Of a stretch of 64,000 bases of DNA, positions 1 through 12,989 are shown in pieces (position 1 is the stretch's first letter; each line of letters starts with the position of its first letter). Location: the NCBI GenBank assembly GCA_029339505.1, contig JAQISU010000003.1, positions 17,181,001 through 17,245,000 of the forward strand. The letters are read 5' to 3'. The notes beneath the pieces were generated by a model. That model ran no database searches. It saw only the letters and a list, made by a program, of their open reading frames with translations, and was not told where the DNA came from. The DNA is from Unio delphinus. Taxonomy: Eukaryota > Mollusca > Bivalvia > Unionida > Unionidae. The position numbers were made by a program, and so were the translations under genes.

Positions 1-424
1 CCACGTATTTCCTTGTTATATTTATTTTTCATATTTGTTTTGCTGTTGTTGTTGTATTGTTTGTTTAACTTCAATTGGATTTAAATGTAAATTTTTTATT
101 TTTTTTTTCCATTTTAAAACATAATTTCGTATTTCTCCTGACCTGAATCTGAGTGTCCTCGATATTGTATCCAAAGCACTGCTGTTGTTTTGTTTTGTTT
201 TAATAAGGCTCTATCGGGCCCCATTCCTCAACGAGCTTTCTAATAAGTATTTGTTTTGTTTATTATTTAACAGACAATCGCTGTACAGAGCTTACTGATT
301 GGTCAAATTTTGTACTTGCTCAACGAATTGTCGCGTAATGGAAACTTATGGCAATGAGCTTGCTTGCTAAACGAGGTTGTTCTCATATCGTTCTTTTTAA
401 GTAAAGTCTTACTTTATCATCGCA
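1..424. other. AT-rich non-coding flank upstream of the H3 fragment
   Basis: No supportable coding frame. The stretch contains T-rich runs and, at about 298-303, an ATTGGT (inverted CCAAT-type) motif about 125 bases upstream of the histone H3 start. It could be the remnant of an H3 promoter that moved with the fragment, but that is inference. Confidence 0.35.
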
Positions 425-526
425 ATGGCACGTACCAAGCAAACAGCGCAGATGTCAACTAGAGGAAAGGCTCCGAGAAAGGAACTGGCAACGAAGGCAG
501 CTTGCCAGAGCGCACATATACTCTAG
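425..526 (+). pseudogene. Truncated histone H3 N-terminal tail
   Basis: An ATG at 425 opens a 33-codon frame that starts MARTKQTA and matches the canonical H3 tail for about 29 residues before diverging and reaching TAG at 524-526. Counting without the initiator Met, the usual R8 and K9 are Q and M, G12 is R, Q19 is E, and R26 and K27 are C and Q. The whole histone-fold part is missing. The tail is the nucleosome region modified at K4, K9 and K27. The early stop, lost basic residues and missing core make this a pseudogene fragment. A GTATAAGT just after the stop resembles a splice donor but is out of frame. Confidence 0.8.
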
Positions 527-1733
527 AGTTGAGGTATAAGTTTTGCTTACTTTTTAAAATCTATTTTTGCTTTCTTGTTTAAAAAATTTATTTTTATTTT
601 TAATGTGCAAATTTTGTAATTTTGTAGAGTTGGTTAGTTGCAAAGTAATTAGTCTGCACCTGACCCCTTGACCCCATGACGTTGATTTTGCCATTTCTAT
701 TACTGGTTCAAATATGATTTTGCACTTGGTGCTTAGTGGTGTGAGACCCACTGATTGACATTCACTTTCAACTTATCAGTGAGCTCTGCTCGCAATGAAC
801 AATTATGCTTGGTAAAATTTAACCTACACAGAATAACATCCTTACATCAAGTAGAATGGCCATGTACAAGGGAGAAGTTAAAAGAATACTTTGCAGTGAG
901 ACTAGATAAAGGGGTGGGTCGAGAATACCTAGTTGCAGACCATCATAACGGATGCCAGGTTTTGGCCTTCGGGCAGTAAATGACTGCCACCGACAGTCCA
1001 ACATTCTAACTGCACTAACATTGAATGGATACTCAATAGACAAGTTAGAAAGCATACGAAATTGGGATGGGGTTGGGGGGTTGGGTTTGAGAATAAGTAT
1101 GTGCTTTACCCCAAAGACTATAACACTCCTGTATTAGAAATCAGTGAGATAGAAGGCAATGATTTAAAAGCAATGGTATCAAACGTACACCAATTAGATG
1201 AGAGGTTGAGCCGAAAACTAGAGAAATCTTCATATCGGGACTATCTCTAGAAGTCGACATGGAAATACTTGTCAAGAAAATACAACATAACTGTAAAATA
1301 CCAGTCAAAGCCAAACATGATGTCCATGGTGTCGGGCTATCAAACCGTGAAAACTTGTGTAAGAATTCTCAAACAGCCAAGGAGAACACGGTAAAGATAC
1401 CCACATTTCTCTATGTGCTAAAGAAAAAACACAACAAATCAGGACATGCACTGAGGGACTGCAAGGAATCCTATGTTCCTGATACGTATGCTGCGGCTGC
1501 AGCACTAGCAGCATAACTCTCACAAGCAGAAATTGCTTCAGCATTTTTGAATCAGGAAATCAAGATGAGGCTACAGATGGTCGCGAAGCCCAAACTGAGG
1601 CACACAAAAAATGATCAAGAAGTCCAGATGGTCCCTGTCAAAGGTAGTACCTACCAAATAACAATACCTATAAATCTGGGCAATACGGAGACAAATGGTG
1701 TCTAAGCTCAAAGCGATACAACGGGAGTACTGA

Positions 1734-1761
1734 GGGGGCGGGGGGGGGGGGGGGGGGGGAA
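1734..1761. repeat. G-homopolymer tract
   Basis: A near-pure run of G, broken by one C, lies inside the LINE ORF1-like region. It could form quadruplex structure and is a likely place for length errors. Confidence 0.8.
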
Positions 1762-2479
1762 TAAAATCTTGAATGGGAGGATTTTGTTGTCTGGTTCACT
1801 GCTTATTAGTATTCTCCCTCCGTTGCACTCCGCTATACAAAAGTATGCAACGCGGGGAGTATATGAAGCTGGGAACCAGACTATGGATTTTGTTACTCCC
1901 AGGAAGACATGTAAATCTGTGTCATTTGAGAAGGAAAGGTTCATTTTAGTAAATGGTAAAACTACTACCTCCTCCATGTAGAGGAGGATGAAGAAATGCA
2001 GGGATCTGAGGGACATCAAATGGAAGAAGGGCCGTTCGCCCTAATAGGGTTAAATTAAAACGCCGCACATCGACCCCGGCTCAAGAGAAAAGGAAGCTAA
2101 CAAACTCACCCCAGGGTTCCACCCTAGATGAGGAAGCGAGTGAGGATGAGTTGGTTATAATTTTTTTTTTTAAAAAAAGACACAATAAACTATCATTTCA
2201 CCAGTAATGCCCATGATCCTGACTAGAACCCCACCCAAAAAACCCATCTGACATGGACAACAACAACAAAATTTACTTAGAATCAGAAGACAACTCGGAA
2301 ATGGAAACGGACAATGAAGGTGACATAGACTCGGAAATGGAAAGCACGGACGAAACAAGCACTGAAGACGATTCAAAATCAGAAAAATTGAAGAAATAAT
2401 AGACGAGGAAATCCAGAAATCAAATGAGCCTCTGGACGTAGTTCGAGTCTCTCAAGTACATAAAATAACTCAGATAAAT

Positions 2480-2607
<128 letters not shown>

Positions 2608-5341
2608 TTCTATGCACATTTTTAATAGGATGAATTAGTAAGTAATACGGCACCTGCAAATATTAACAACAATGGGGATAGACAAAAAAAGTAGACAAAA
2701 TAACCAAAGAGACAAACGATGTGATTTAGACCTAGTTGTCATTTGTAATGGGGATGGGGTAGTTATAATAATAAAAACAAACAGGGATTAAGCTGGGAAC
2801 AAATGGATGTAGGAGAATATTTTAAGGGACGACTATAACATATTAAGATATACCATTGGCATATAATTAATGTATACATCCCAGCGAGCAGAAGTGAAAA
2901 GCTGGCTTTTATTGAAAAATTGTTTATCTATTTGATAACCTTCTCCAAGGAAAATCTGATAATAGGGGGATTTTAACTGGGTACACAATGAACTAGAAAG
3001 GATAACTGATCTAACAGTAAATGATAAGCTTTTTAAAACTGCCATGCTAGATCTAATTAATAAACACAAACAACGTGATATATACAGGAAACTAAATTTA
3101 GTTCGACGCGAATGCACACGTGAATATAAACAGGGACATGCAAGCAGGAAATGTTATGGAACTAATTTTAATCCATCGATATATAATAATGTTAAAATAA
3201 CTGATCTTAAGCTATCCGATTAGATTATAATATACTTTATATTGAACCCAAAATTTAAACAATTGGATAAATGGGGACCGGCGCAGTGGTAAATAAACGA
3301 TAAAAATTTAAACGATACAGAATTTGTGGATACAATACTCAAAAATATAATGGAAGCCTTTAAAATAGTACTTTTTTATCAATAAAAATCTTTTGACCGA
3401 TTAGAACATAACTATATACAGAAAGTACTCGAGAAATTCGGCTTTGGAACATATTCCCGGAAGTAGACTGAAATACTGTACAATGTGATAACTTATGTGT
3501 ACAGATATATTGAAAATGCACGAAATAATTAGAAATACGACGATCAGTGAGGCAGGGCTCCCCACTGTCAATACATGTACTATATTATACGTCATAGCAA
3601 TATAATTCTAAGTCATAAGATCCGGAATAACTCAAAAATACAAGGTATCCAAATTCCAAATCTTTAAGAACAATTTAAAATGCTCCAATACGCTGATGAC
3701 TGCACGAACTTTATAAGAGATTCCTATCAATATCTACAAGAAGAATTCGAAAATTTCGGTAAAGCGTCAGGTTCAAAATAAATCACGAAAAAAAACCCAA
3801 ATTGTTAATGTTAGGTAACTGGCGCAGAAATCATCCTGGACTGCCTCCGCACCTCATGACAGATAAAGTAAAAGCTCCTTTTGGGTAAGAACTACAAATT
3901 AGAGAATTATAAGCATCTAAGTAAAAAGATTAAAGATCAGGCAATTATCTGGGCTCTAACACCTTTGTATATTATGAAGTAGGCCCAAGTGGCCAAAACG
4001 TTTCTTTATTCAAATATAACTTATATCATAAAATCAATTGATATGGAGAATTAAAAAAAATTGAACAAACCTGGCAATGATATTATAGATTATATATGGA
4101 ATTACAATACTCCCTATATAATCAAGGAAAGCTTAAATAGGGCAACAAGTAGAGGGTGACAGGGATCCCCAGCCCTCTGTTATTAAAGGTATCAAATATA
4201 CTAAAAATGTAAGAAATTACAACCTGAACCCAAAACGGCTTGGGAGGCATTATCTATTTACTGGTTTGGTTTCACTATTAACAACAGATAGGAAATATAA
4301 AGACATAATAACCTTACAAGCATAACAAAACTTGAAGATAAGAGACGATTTAGACATATAAAAGAAATGCTACTAAAATATAGGGATATAATGAACTGTG
4401 GAAATTAGATACTAAAAAAGACTTATGACTGGATACAGGAAGATGATACAAAAAGGACAAGGTGCAGAGTAGAGCAAAGCAGCTTGGCTCAAAGTTGGTC
4501 TAACTTGTAAACATAAGATCACTAAAAATACAGAGCATGATTTTTAGATACTTAAACAATGCTTGGCTGACAGGTGAGGAAGCTGTCAAACTACGCATGA
4601 TCAGAACGATACATAACTGCCCTCTATGCAAAGTAGCAAATTGTACAAAATTGTATACTATCGCCCAGTGTGATAAAACTAAAACTAATAGATTATCGCT
4701 TTATATTGAAAATTGTAAGAAATATAAATATCATAGGAATAATATCTTATATTAAGACGTGAATTATGGAGCCTCAGCTTCATATTTAACTCATGGAAAC
4801 ACCCTATAATAGAACATAATAATAGAACGTCAACTTAAAACACATGACAGATTTTTCAATATACAAACCCATCCCTAGTATATTTAAACATATACCAATC
4901 AACACCATAAAACTGACAGGCAACTGCTCACATATGATTTTTTAAAAAACAAAACAATCTCTAACAGCTAACCGCTATTATAAGATATTAAATTTTGCTT
5001 TGTCCATCTAGAGAGTGCATAGAAATACATGAAATCTCCATGTGGGCAATGTACGATGCACAGACGCCGCATGTCTATGCCACAAGGCGCCACGCGAAGT
5101 GAAGAAACCTGCGGAAGAGCGCCAGAAAAACCCACATGGTGGACATGGACAAACATAAGAAATACACGGGGACTAACCAAACAATGAGTAAAAATGACAA
5201 AGAGTGTTCCATACTAACCCTTAGGAACTAACCTTTAAATAAAAAATACCTTTTGGAACATTGGTAGCTTGAAATGTTTAATGAGAAGGCTAAAACATGC
5301 AGATAAGAGAAGCATAATTTAAATAGGAAAATGCGGATTCT

Positions 5342-5402
5342 TACTCGAGTACATCATCCATCACTCGAGTACATCATCCATCACTCGAGTACATCATCCA
5401 TC
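5342..5402. repeat. Three perfect copies of a 20-bp repeat
   Basis: Three head-to-tail copies of a 20-bp unit beginning TCACTCGAG, immediately after the LINE 3' end. Each copy contains an XhoI-type CTCGAG palindrome. Confidence 0.9.
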
Positions 5403-5625
5403 AGTAAATGAGTTATATCGAGAAAACGACACACCATGACCACTCACATGAAACATTAGTATTTTTTAAAAAAAATATTAATCCCGTAAATCTCGTCAAA
5501 ATTCAAACATTTTAATTAAAAAATAAAGCATATACTATACATATATCATACAATAAGACAACTGGGATATAAAAAAAAATTGAAATGAGAGTGCCGTCCC
5601 CACACTAATATCTATAGCAAACACA

Positions 5626-5939
5626 CAGACCACTCCAATTGCCTAGTGGTTAGAGCGTCCGCCTCGGATGTGGGAGGTCGTGGGTTTGATTCCAAGCCGA
5701 GTCGTATCAAAGACTTACAAATATGGTACTAATAGTTGCCTCGCTTGGCGCTCAGCATTAAGATGTTAGTATTTACGACTGGTCGGCATGGTGTCAGGAT
5801 AATGTGACTGGGTGGAACATCATGCTACGATGCCACAGTGCTAGACATTACAATAAACTGTGACACTGCAGACATCGTAGCGATTAGAATGAAAAAAAAA
5901 ATTGTTAAACTACGTTAAAAATCCAAATCACACACGCAC
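5626..5939 (+). mobile_element. SINE-1, tRNA-headed SINE with 12-bp target duplication
   Basis: The head shows an A-box-like TAGTGGTTAGAGCG and a B-box-like GGGTTTGATTCC, as in a tRNA-derived Pol III promoter. A conserved body follows (core around GTCAGGATAATGTGACTGGG) and an A-rich tail. Direct repeats ATAGCAAACACA at 5614-5625 and 5940-5951 are the target-site duplication, so the copy is full length. Related copies occur at 19711-20028 (minus), 30306-30615 and 45385-45712. It is not a functional tRNA gene because no acceptor stem closes. Confidence 0.85.
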
Positions 5940-6162
5940 ATAGCAAACACAAAATATAGCAAGCATAGAACATAGTAGATCTTTGGTACAGATCACCAAA
6001 AGTCATGGGAAGTAATTCAGATATTGGGGAAATATTCTGATGACCAACCCTTTAGAATACACTAAGGACTATACATATCCCGTCAAACTCTTATTTTTTA
6101 AACTAAATTTTTGGTCAAAATTCTCTTGATAAAAATACAAACAAACACACCTGTGGAAGTAT

Positions 6163-6294
<132 letters not shown>

Positions 6295-6429
6295 CCTTTT
6301 ATTTTTAAGGGGAAAATTATGGAGGAAAAAAAAGAATTTTTGAGCGGGATACGAGTTTTGAATAACCCTGTGAAAAATGTGCGGCAATGAGAATAGCTTG
6401 AAAGAAAGTCGATGTGAATGTGATTGGTT

Positions 6430-6815
6430 ACTCTGTCTGAAAACTGAACTCCGGGACTTGCATTTTGCTTTTTTTGGCCATACAGAGCTTTACAATAGCG
6501 TCTAACGTGCTGTATATGACACTGAATTGAACCAGGATGATTTTGAAGTTATATAACTCCAAACGGATTAACGTCCGGATTTTAAGGAGGGACACCTTAT
6601 ATATCATTGGTGGGAATTGGTGCCAGATACCCATTTCTATCAAAGATAGTCATATCTTTGCGGAGTTTTCTTGGCCTACGAGTAGATTCATCCTTTAATA
6701 TCGCGGATTGTGTATTATTGTGTATCTTATCAAAATATCCATGGTGTGTTATGCTTCTCTTATATGCATGTTTTAGCCTTCTCATTAAACATTTCATGCT
6801 ACCATATGTGTCATT
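6430..6815 (-). pseudogene. Inverted fragment of the upstream LINE 3' region
   Basis: On the minus strand the segment near 6765-6815 matches the plus-strand sequence at about 5262-5320 at the 3' side of the LINE remnant. Both encode a similar short stretch around LKCLMRRLKHA. The minus frame stays open for 66 codons (6597-6797) and is then broken. It is best read as a second, oppositely oriented LINE fragment; no independent function is suggested. Confidence 0.5.
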
Positions 6816-6904
6816 GTAAAATAAGAGTAGTTATATCGTGATAATCGTTTGGCACAGCTGCTTATGAAAAAAGAACTAATTCAAGAGACCACAACAACAT
6901 CATA

Positions 6905-6912
6905 TTTTGTAC

Positions 6913-6966
<54 letters not shown>

Positions 6967-7249
6967 GACTTTGTATAGTGCCTAATCTTAGTTTGTTGTT
7001 GTTGTTGTTGTAGGATTTAACGCCATTTTTCAGCAGACGATAGGCTATACATGGTGGCCAGTATTATTGGTGGAGGGAGAACCCGGGAAAAACCGCGGAA
7101 ACAATCACCGACTCACGAGAACTGGCAAGATTTCTCACATAACTACATTAGTCGAATCTGAGACTCGAACCCACCACGCAGACAGAGGTGAGATGCCTGT
7201 GATCCGTAACGGAGAGCGCTTTAGACCAATCGGCCCCAATCTTAGTTTG

Positions 7250-7305
<56 letters not shown>

Positions 7306-7330
7306 ATTCTTTGTATAGTGCCTAATCTTT
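6905..7330. repeat. Two (AAT)n-tailed retroposon ends, split by a SINE
   Basis: Two (AAT)n tracts (about 6915-6963 and 7250-7302) are each followed by TTTGTATAGTGCCTAATCTT, the reverse complement of a common retroposon 3' end. A SINE-2 copy (6997-7237) sits between them. The same terminal motif occurs in the other orientation at 8110-8218. Confidence 0.7.
6997..7237 (-). mobile_element. SINE-2, tRNA-headed SINE, full copy with 13-bp target duplication
   Basis: Read on the minus strand it starts with an A-box-like GATTGGTCTAAAGCG and a B-box-like GGGTTCGAGTCTC, followed by a conserved body ending in GAAAAATGGCGTTAAA. The repeat AATCTTAGTTTGT at 6984-6996 and 7238-7250 is the target duplication. 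Other copies are at 15630-15725, 15915-16140, 19035-19170, 20245-20480, 24780-24975, 26485-26668, 38465-38690 and 41812-42022. Confidence 0.85.
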
Positions 7331-7854
7331 AGAAGCTCCAGCTCTTTAAAACATCTATAATGATATGACTACAAATAAACAATTAAAAAACACCATGAAA
7401 TTAGAAAACATAAAAACATGATGAAAATATTTAAGGTAGGAAACATTAAGTTTGTTCCTGCAGTCGAAAAATGTGAGTTTTAAGAGCACTCTTGAAAGGG
7501 TTCACTGTGTCTTTGTGTCTAATGTCAATGGGTAATTCATTCCATGTTGCTGGGTTATTAATAAAAAATCAAGTCTGCAGTAGAACAGTGACATAACTTC
7601 ATAAGGCAGGCTCCTAGCATTTCTTCTTTTTATTATCAATGTCTTCAATGGATGCTTTCTGTAATTTTACATCATTTTCACATTTTAATTTTTTAATCCA
7701 GGATGATATTTTATATATGTTTTTGTGTTCACAGATGACTGTGCATGTGTTCCAGGCTTGATACTTTGAGTTTTAAAATCACCTAATTATATAGTGTCAA
7801 GCCATTTTCTTCACATCATGTAGAATAGGCTGTATATATATTGTACATTACAGA
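7331..7854. other. Non-coding, no gene seen
   Basis: Low-complexity AT-rich sequence without a supportable frame. It may be the body of the retroposon whose ATT-tailed end follows at 7855-7975. Confidence 0.4.
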
Positions 7855-7915
7855 TAGAAGGCCTCAAGGTAGATTAGTTCTGAAACTAATTGAGTTACCT
7901 TCTCTAAATAAAAGC

Positions 7916-7974
<59 letters not shown>

Positions 7975-7975
7975 C
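7855..7975 (+). mobile_element. Retroposon 3' end with (ATT)n tail
   Basis: A short conserved segment starting GGCCTCAAGG, with an AAATAAA stretch, leads into about 18 ATT units. The same segment plus ATT tail recurs at 18675-18795, so this is the 3' terminus of a dispersed retroposon family whose body is truncated here. Confidence 0.65.
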
Positions 7976-8109
7976 TTAAAACTCAACATTTTTGATTGCA
8001 AGAACAAACTTAAAGACTTAATAATGTTTCGTACCTTACATATTTTCAGCATTTGTTATATTTTCCAATTTCATGGGGGGATTTTTCTCTTTTTTTCTGT
8101 AGTCATATC

Positions 8110-8169
8110 ATTATATATGTTGTAAAGCGCTAAAAAGCCGCTAAAGATTAGGCGCTATACAAAGTCTTC

Positions 8170-8218
<49 letters not shown>
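8110..8218 (+). mobile_element. Retroposon 3' end with GCGCTATACAAAG motif and (ATT)n tail
   Basis: The motif GCGCTATACAAAG followed by about 15 ATT units is a widespread form of invertebrate LINE/SINE 3' terminus. It is the opposite orientation of the AAT-tailed ends at 6905-7330. Confidence 0.6.
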
Positions 8219-8222
<4 letters not shown>

Positions 8223-8854
8223 CCATATCTCTTGCCTTGGATGTCATACTTTCAACAACTGTATAATTTTTGTCATGTACACTGAAATATCACCTTGGTT
8301 AATAAAGTCCTGTTTAATTCATATCCATTATTTATTTCAGACCTTTTTAAATGTGTAAAACTACTAAAACTTAAGTAAAATCCTATATAATGATCAGAAT
8401 TTTAGTGACATCTCACAAACGTTTTAGTAAACTCTCACAAAACTTTCAATAAAATGTCTGAGATCTTGCCATAACTTAAGTGAATGTTATGGTCAACACA
8501 GTTCCAATAAAAGGTTTGGTTAAAATATTTGTGAAATCTCACAAAACTTTCAGTGAAATGAAAAAGACTTAAATTATGCCATCATGAATTAGATTTTGTA
8601 TGCAAGAAAGAAAATGAGGACAAGAAAAACCTACATCTTTTTTGATAATCTGTCAATATAAAATATATGATCCACTAAAAAAAATATTGTTAATATTTTA
8701 TCATTATCTCAGAATCATTATGCAGTTTAATAGAAATCTGAAGCAGACTGTTCATGATTTAGGCAGACGGTTCTTAAAACACTTGTCTGAAATCCTCCTC
8801 AAGTTCACCTGGAAAATTTTGTACCGGATGGACTATTACCGAACTCCAAATGAA
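8219..8854. other. Non-coding, no gene seen
   Basis: AT-rich sequence. A loosely repeated phrase around CTCACAAAACTTTCA (about 8410-8550) is the only visible structure. Confidence 0.4.
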
Positions 8855-10090
8855 CTATTTACAAATTCCATATAGATCATTTAAAATTTCATATGGACCA
8901 TTTAAAATTCCATATGGACTATTTACAAATTCCATATGAACCATTTACAAATTCCATATGGACTATTTACAAATTCCATATGGACCATTTAAAATTCCAT
9001 ATGGACCATTTACAAATTCCATATGGACCATTTACAAATTCCATATGGACTATTTACAAATTCCATATGGACTATTTATAAATTCCATATGGACCATTTA
9101 AAATTCCATATGGACCATTTAAAATTCCATATGGACCATTTAGAAATTCCATATGGACTTTTTACAAATTCCATATGGACTATTTACAAATTCCATAAGG
9201 ACTATTTGCAAATTCCATATGGATTATTTACAAATTCCATATGGACCATTTAAAATTCCATATGGACCATTTAGAAATTCCATATGGATTATTTACAAAT
9301 TCCATATGGACCATTTAAAATTCCATATGGATTATTTACAAATTCCATATGGACCATTTAAAATTCCATATGGACTATTTACAAATTCCATAAGGACCAT
9401 TTAAAATTCCATATGGACCATTTAAAATTCCATATGGATTATTTACAAATTCCATATGGACCATTTAAAATTCCATATGGACTGTTTACAAATTCCGTAT
9501 GGACCATTTAAAATTCCATATGGACTATTTAAAATTCCATATGGACCATTTACAAATTCCATATGGATCATTTACAAATTCCATATGGACCATTTACAAA
9601 TTCCATATGGACTATTTACAAATTCCATATGGACTATTTACAAATTCCATATGGACCAATTAAAATTCCATGTGGACCATTTACAAATTCCATACGGACT
9701 ATTTACAAATTCCATATGGACTATTTACAAATTCCATATGGACCATTTACAAATTCCATATGGACCATTTAAAATTCCATATGGACCATTTACAAATTCC
9801 ATATGAACCATTTACAAATTCCATATGGACTATTTACAAATTCCATATGGACTATTTACAAATTCCATATGGACTATTTACAAATTCCATATGGACTATT
9901 TAGAAATTCCATATGGACTATTTACAAATTCCATATGGACCATTTAAAATAATTCCATATGGACCATTTAAAATAATTCCATATGGACCATTTACAAATT
10001 CCATATGAACCATTTACAAATTCCATATGGACTATTTACAAATTCCATATGGTCATTTAAAATTTTCATATAGTATATTCATAAATTTAT
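8855..10090. repeat. Minisatellite A, 21-22 bp unit
   Basis: About 55 head-to-tail copies of a unit beginning TTCCATATGGAC, with two main variants (ACAAA and AAAA endings), grading into diverged copies up to about 10200. Every unit carries the TCCATATGGA palindrome. Frames reading KFHMDHLQIPYGPF are artefacts of the array. Confidence 0.95.
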
Positions 10091-10336
10091 ATATGGACTA
10101 TAGCCAAATTCCATATGGTATATTTCCGAATTCCATATAGACTATTCACAAATTTCATATGTACTAGTCATAAATTTCATTTGGTCTATTGCCAAATTCC
10201 ATATGGAATTTTATTTGTATTCCACATAACCAATATATAGAACTCATGGACTAATTTGCATATTCCATGGTAGTTCCATAAGACGTCAGTAATCCATAAC
10301 ATTTCCATACAGATACACTGAAATCCATAGGAGTGG

Positions 10337-11745
10337 TTAAGCTATAGAATAAAAATATCTATATGGATATTTCTGTAAAAGTATCATGGATTCCATATCC
10401 ACTCCATATGGATATTTCTGTAAAAGCATGTATGGATTCCATGTCCACTCCATATGGATATTTCTGTAAAAGCATGTGTTGATTCCATATCCACTCCATA
10501 TGGATATTTCTGTAAAAGCATGTATGGATTCCATATCCACTCCATATTGATATTTCTGTAAAAGCATGTGTTGATTCCATATCCACCCCATATGGATATT
10601 TCTGTAAAAGCATGTATGAATTCCATATCCACTCCATATGGATATTTCTGTAAAAGCATGTATGAATTCCATGTCCACTCCATATGGATATTTCTGTAAA
10701 AGCATATGTTGATTTCATATCCACTCCATATGGATATTTCTGTAAAAGCATGTATGGATTCCATATCCACTCCATATGGATATTTCTGTAAAAGCATGTA
10801 TGGATTCCATATCCACTCCATATGGATATTTCTGTAAAAGCATGTGTTGATTCCATATCCACTCCATATGGATATTTCTGTAAAAGCATGTATGGATTCC
10901 ATATCCACTCCATATGGATATTTCTGTAAAAGCATGTATGGATTCCATATCCACTCCATATAGATATTTCTGTAAAAGCATGTATGGATTCCATATCCAC
11001 TCCATATGGATATTTCTGTAAAAGCATGTATGGATTCAATATCCACTCCATATGGATATTTCTGTAAAAGCATGTGTTGATTCCATATCCAATCCATATG
11101 GATATTTCTGTAAAAGCATGTATGGATTCCATATCCACTCCATATGGATATTTCTGTAAAAGCATGTATGGATTCCATATCCACTCCATATGGATATTTC
11201 TGTAAAAGTGTATATGGCTTCCATATCCACTCCATATGGATATTTCTGTAAAAGCATGTATGGATTCCATATCCACTCCATATGGATATTTCTGTAAAAG
11301 CATGTGTATATTCCATATCCACTCCATATGGATATTTCTGTAAAAGCATGTGTTGATTCCATATCCACTCCATATGGATATTTCTGTAAAAGCATGTATG
11401 AATTCCATATCCACTCCATATGGATATTTCTGTAAAAGCATGTATGAATTCGATGTCCACTCCATATGGATATTTCTGTAAAAGCATGTATGAATTCCAT
11501 GTCCACTCCATATGGATATTTCTATGAAAGCATGTATGGATTCCATATCCACTCCATATGGATATTTCTGTAAAAGCATGTATGGATTCCATATCCACTC
11601 CATATGGATATTTCTATAAAAGCATGTATGGATTCCATATCCACTCCATATGGATATTTCTATAAAAGCATGTATGGATTCCATATCCACTCCATATGGA
11701 TATTTCTGTAAAAGTGTGTATTGATTCCATATCTACTCCATACTG
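10337..11745. repeat. Minisatellite B, 46-bp unit
   Basis: About 30 copies of a 46-bp unit that contains the same TCCATATGGA palindrome as minisatellite A next to it, followed by TATTTCTGTAAAAGCATG. The unit has no stop in any minus-strand frame and 46 is not a multiple of 3. Long minus frames (443, 404 and 156 codons) therefore cycle through the three readings as a 46-residue period. No start context or composition supports real coding. Confidence 0.95.
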
Positions 11746-12499
11746 AAAATTGCCTAGTGTGTTCTAATTTGTGTAATTTTAGATAATTTAAGGTATGCCT
11801 TCATGAATAGTAAAATAGTTTGTAGAGTAATTCCATGAAACTAATTTTGTCCTTTACACATGCACAACTTTAAATAGAACTTTGATTTTACTGTGTCAGG
11901 AAAGGTTTAATCTCTCTCCTGGGTTATATTTAGAATGGTCCACAAATGTTGAGATCAATGTTGGTGGATTCCTGTTAAATCCTGTGCATACAAATCACAG
12001 TCTATATATCTTATTTTGTATTAGAATGATTCTTAAAGTGCTTTAGTTTTAGCAAGTACTAGATGTATTACATAGCTGTACATGTACTTTGTATGATAGT
12101 TTGTTTGGGTCAGTTACTGGTAATGATATTTGCTCCTTTTGTATAATGCTCCTCAACAATAGTTGCCCCTGTCATAATATGTGTATGGTCTTGAATTCCA
12201 TTACATGTATTAAAATGGTCCCATTTTCTTGTATCAATGTTACTTAGTTTTTTATGCACCAATGCAGTAGTGGACGGGACATGTTTTTTTGCTTCTTTCT
12301 GTTTTCATGTCCATCTTTCCTAAATCCATTTTGCCACAAAATTAGCGTTAAATCTAGAGGTGTGAAATTCTACACATTATTATGGTCATAAGTAGATGAC
12401 TGGAGTTTTAGGCAATTAGGTCAGTTTTTCCTAGTTTTGAAACACATTTTCAAATATATTAGACTTTGATGTTTTAGACAAATCCTTGATGATGATATA
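11746..12499. other. Non-coding, no gene seen
   Basis: AT-rich unique sequence with stops in all frames and no recognisable element. Confidence 0.4.
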
Positions 12500-12765
12500 G
12501 CAAAAGCCAATTAATGTAGATAAATGATGCAGTTTGGTAGGCATGTGATTAGATTTTCAGACCATTACACCAATTAATGTAGACAAATGATGCAATCTGG
12601 TAGGCGTGTGATTAGATTTTCAGACTATTACACCAATTAATGTAGACAAATGATGCAATCTGGTAGGCATGTGATTAGATTTTCAGACCATTACACCAAT
12701 TAATGTAGACATATGATGCAATCTGGTAGGCATGTGATTAGATTTTCAGACCATTACACCAATTA
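12500..12765. repeat. Minisatellite, 63-bp unit, about 4 copies
   Basis: Four nearly identical copies of a 63-bp unit containing ACAAATGATGCAATCTGG and GTGATTAGATTTTCAGAC. Confidence 0.9.
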
Positions 12766-12989
12766 TTAGTTATTAATTTTTCCACATTTTTGTAAATTTT
12801 AGACTTGATATACAGTTGATAAAAAACACTTAAGATAAACAAATTAAATTTGGTTTCCATGTTTGTTATGCACAGTTTATCTGATTGAATACTCTGATAA
12901 CAGTTTTTAACATTCTTGTTCAGTTTTTAATTTGTTCAAGTTTTAGATCTACTGGCTGAATATCTTCTTTCATGGTTATTATGTATGTT

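Noticed and set aside
5640..5700. tRNA gene
   Set aside because: A and B boxes are present, but the acceptor stem does not close, and the same body follows in four copies. It is a SINE head.
7067..7318. 83-codon frame ending in poly-Asn
   Set aside because: It is a translation of the SINE-2 antisense strand followed by (AAT)n.
8642..9903. Many open frames in the 21-22 bp array
   Set aside because: They only translate the repeat unit in different phases and have no conserved start or end.
8855..11745. CRISPR-like regular repeats
   Set aside because: Units are contiguous, with no unique spacers, and the DNA is eukaryotic. They are minisatellites.
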